Shown one piece after another: positions 62,449 through 64,000 of a stretch of 64,000 nt of DNA. This DNA comes from Lachnospiraceae bacterium (GTDB lineage Bacteria; Bacillota_A; Clostridia; Lachnospirales; Lachnospiraceae). A model generated the notes under the pieces. It ran no database searches. It was not told the origin of the DNA and saw nothing but the letters and a program-made list of their open reading frames with translations. The position numbers were made by a program, and so were the translations under genes. The stretch spans positions 21,392 through 85,391 of the forward strand of contig SFGN01000006.1 in the NCBI GenBank assembly GCA_004556565.1, in the 5' to 3' direction. How positions within the stretch are numbered: the first letter of the stretch is position 1; the number at the start of each line of letters is the position of its first letter.

Positions 62449-63264
62449 ATGGTATTGGTTGATAAAGAAATAAAGCGACGTTCCGGGGAGATATTTCAGG
62501 AAGGTTATGACGAAACAGATGTCACAGCGATATCCTATGATCTTCACATAAAGGGGATTATTGTAAACGAGTCATTAGTTGATATGTACACATTAAGACC
62601 TGGGGAAGTTGTTTTTATAAAAACTAAAGAAAAGATAACGATGCCAAATGATTTGATGGGGAGGATTGGCGAGAAGAATTCCAGAATGAGGCAAGGATTG
62701 ATTGTTGCCGGACCGCATTATTATCCCGGGCATTGTACATATCTTTATTTAAGGGTCCAGAATGTGACATCAGGTACACTTAAACTGAAAACTGGCGATG
62801 CGATTGCTCAGATATTTTTTGAAGAACTGTCAGATAGACCGGAAAAAAATTATGTACAGCAGCCCGATGCATCGTTTAATGATGAAGATGATTACCGAGG
62901 TCTTGCAAAGTACAAAGATGAATATGAAGACAGAATGACAAAGCTAAAAGATGCCGATAAAGATTTAGATGAGAAAATTAATAATATTAACGGAAATATT
63001 AATAACATCTATGCCAATATATTAACAATTATGGGTTTGTTTGTGTCAGTGTTTTCTTTGGTAATGGTTAATTTTACCAATATCTCCGATAATAAGATTA
63101 CAAAAGAGTTTATTGTGCCGATGAATATTTCTTTGGGCATTGTAATCGCTTTGTTTATTGGCTTGATACTTATTTTTATCAATAAAGCGAACAATAAGTG
63201 GTTTTTGTTCATTTATATAATTCTGATGGTTGTTTTGATTGCAAGTCTTCTGTTCTTGCTTTGA
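62449..63264 (+). CDS. Dcd/dUTPase-fold protein fused to a coiled coil and membrane helices
   Basis: A 271-residue protein. Residues 1-135 match the dCTP deaminase/dUTPase fold: VDKEIKR, SYDLHIKG, LRPGEVVFIKTKEKITMP, GRIGEKNSRMRQGL and LKLKTGDAIAQIFFEEL. The catalytic positions are changed. The segment that is RIDPG in Dcd reads HYYPG, so Asp is Tyr, and LEFYN reads LRVQN, so Glu is Arg. It is therefore probably a nucleotide-binding, non-catalytic domain. A charged coiled coil (about 145-185) leads to three hydrophobic helices (about 190-208, 228-246, 252-271). Monocistronic, AT-richer than its neighbours, and followed by a hairpin cluster, suggesting horizontal acquisition. Function unknown; a membrane effector controlled by nucleotide levels is one possibility. 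Confidence 0.75.
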   Translation: MVLVDKEIKRRSGEIFQEGYDETDVTAISYDLHIKGIIVNESLVDMYTLRPGEVVFIKTKEKITMPNDLMGRIGEKNSRMRQGLIVAGPHYYPGHCTYLYLRVQNVTSGTLKLKTGDAIAQIFFEELSDRPEKNYVQQPDASFNDEDDYRGLAKYKDEYEDRMTKLKDADKDLDEKINNINGNINNIYANILTIMGLFVSVFSLVMVNFTNISDNKITKEFIVPMNISLGIVIALFIGLILIFINKANNKWFLFIYIILMVVLIASLLFLL

Positions 63265-63375
63265 TCGTGTCAGGCATACGGCTTCTTCCGGCAGTCAAAA
63301 CTTCTATTATAATAAGCGTGTGAATAATATAAAGGGAAGACCTGCTGATGTCAGGTTTTCAGCGTTTCAGGTATT

Positions 63376-63559
63376 AAAAAGGACATTGCATTGTCAAATG
63401 CAATGTCCTCTTAACACAGCAGAAAACCCGGATAGTATCGGCTATCCGGGTTTCTGTTTATAGTCATCTAAAGGAATGAGAGTAAAGTGCGACGTCCTGA
63501 AGTCTCCCTCAGGACGTCTTTACTTTATGAGGGGGGAGATAGTTGTTTATCAACTATCT
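63376..63559 (+). other. Cluster of four hairpins
   Basis: GGACATTGCATT / AATGCAATGTCC (63381-63407), AAACCCGGATAG / CTATCCGGGTTT (63424-63453), GACGTCCTGA / TCAGGACGTC (63491-63518, with AGTAAAG / CTTTACT flanks) and AGATAGTTG / CAACTATCT (63537-63559). The first three have A-rich 5' and T-rich 3' flanks like terminators. No gene is supported between 63265 and 63648. Confidence 0.8.
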
Positions 63560-63648
63560 GAATATTAGTATAGGGGAGAAATGTGTCTAAAATATGTTGA
63601 TTCTATAAAAGAACTCGAAAGAATCTTATTAAAATCTTAAAAACTTAT

Positions 63649-63843
63649 TTAAAAAAAGAAAGACGGTTTATCTGCAGACTCGGGAATCCGGATCGTCTGT
63701 TTTGTACAGAGTGTACTTTTCGGGGGCAGGTCATTTAATGTCTCAAGAGTACGGACATTTATTCCGAAACGTTCTGCGAGTCCGTCCAGAGTATCACCGG
63801 GCTGCATGACATAAGTGATATAAGGCTGACTTGAAGATTCCAT
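63649..63843 (-). CDS. LysM mini-protein
   Basis: A 64-residue protein consisting of little more than one LysM domain: YVMQPGDTLDGLAERFGINVRTLETLND ... IRIP. LysM binds N-acetylglucosamine polymers such as peptidoglycan. There is no signal peptide or membrane segment, so it may act in the mother cell as a spore coat or cortex factor, or be a fragment of a larger gene. The ribosome binding site is weak (GGGAACGG). Confidence 0.6.
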   Translation of the reverse strand: MESSSQPYITYVMQPGDTLDGLAERFGINVRTLETLNDLPPKSTLCTKQTIRIPESADKPSFFF

Positions 63844-63896
63844 AAAATACCGTTCCCGGAAATGATTTTTATTTATTATATGGCTTTTAGAGAACT

Positions 63897-64000
63897 TTGT
63901 TACAGCTCAGCCCGCGCCATTCGCAAAACCGCACCAGAGGTGCTCATCGCTGCAAAGCAGCTATTTTTGCTCATGAGAAGGCGCTAAGCTCATAACCATC
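63897..64000 (-). repeat. Dispersed structured repeat, copy 2 (runs off the window)
   Basis: The minus strand of 63974-63897 carries ATGAGCAAAAATAGCTGC, hairpins AGCTGC-TTT-GCAGC and GCACC-TCT-GGTGC, and TTTTGCGAATGGCGCG. It matches copy 1 at 9193-9273 in length and order. It is preceded in its own direction by GAGCTTAGCGCCTTCTCAT (63972-63990), which resembles the 3' arm of the 8415-8454 hairpin, then by sequence cut at the window end. Confidence 0.75.

Overview
The window reads as a chromosomal segment of a spore-forming, monoderm Clostridia, most likely a Lachnospiraceae gut anaerobe. Sporulation genes are present (spoIID, a spoIIQ-like gene, bofA, cwlD). There is a Gram-positive-type Tad/Flp pilus operon with no outer-membrane secretin, two S-layer-homology (SLH) surface proteins, a T-box-controlled ileS, and several small protein families typical of Lachnospiraceae. 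Family or genus is inferred from gene content, not from a marker-gene comparison. No rRNA, tRNA, CRISPR array, transposase or integrase gene was recognised.

Layout. 1-2205: 3' part of a secreted SLH protein. 2330-8413: promoter, T-box leader, MupA-like (type 2) ileS and glycogen phosphorylase. 8496-11144: membrane protein, spoIID, spoIIQ-like. 11372-13147: GIY-YIG protein, an SLH gene fragment, a truncated rubrerythrin fragment, a perR-like regulator and an intact rubrerythrin with a dyad operator. 13362-19111: NlpC/P60 hydrolase, a cluster of three perfect DnaA boxes, a DUF1858 protein, MecA, a small unknown protein and a GH18 glycosidase. 19182-22536: cwlD, a Sua5-phosphatase fusion with a degenerate phosphatase site, dCMP deaminase and bofA. 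22573-31503: Tad/Flp pilus operon preceded by a promoter with dyad symmetry and a 34-bp tandem repeat array. 31711-37677: rhomboid protease, cytoplasmic histidine kinase, HIT protein, sigma factor, inverted murG, a DUF4367 membrane protein, a DUF6147 secreted protein, a 29-bp-stem structured element and a TSCPD protein. 38123-50879: membrane proteins, phosphoglucose isomerase, FHA protein, aconitase-like hydratase, a second sigma factor with a beta-propeller membrane protein, TatD, RsmA/KsgA, citrate synthase and a monoacylglycerol-lipase-like hydrolase. 51238-62166: one 3642-residue SLH surface protein built of InlB-like repeats. 62449-64000: a Dcd/dUTPase-fold membrane protein lacking catalytic residues, a hairpin cluster, a LysM mini-protein and a dispersed repeat.

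How it fits together. Much of the window concerns the cell surface and envelope: SLH proteins, the Tad pilus, wall hydrolases, MurG and sporulation wall remodelling. Housekeeping genes are interspersed: translation (ileS, rsmA, sua5), carbon flow (glgP, pgi, citrate synthase, aconitase-like) and oxidative protection (perR-like, rubrerythrin). The regions most worth a second look are the Dcd-fold membrane protein near the right edge, the long hairpin element at 37137-37298, a two-copy dispersed repeat (9193-9273 and 63897-63974), the DnaA-box cluster, the dead-site Sua5-phosphatase fusion, and an in-frame UGA at the apparent start of the tadB-like gene.
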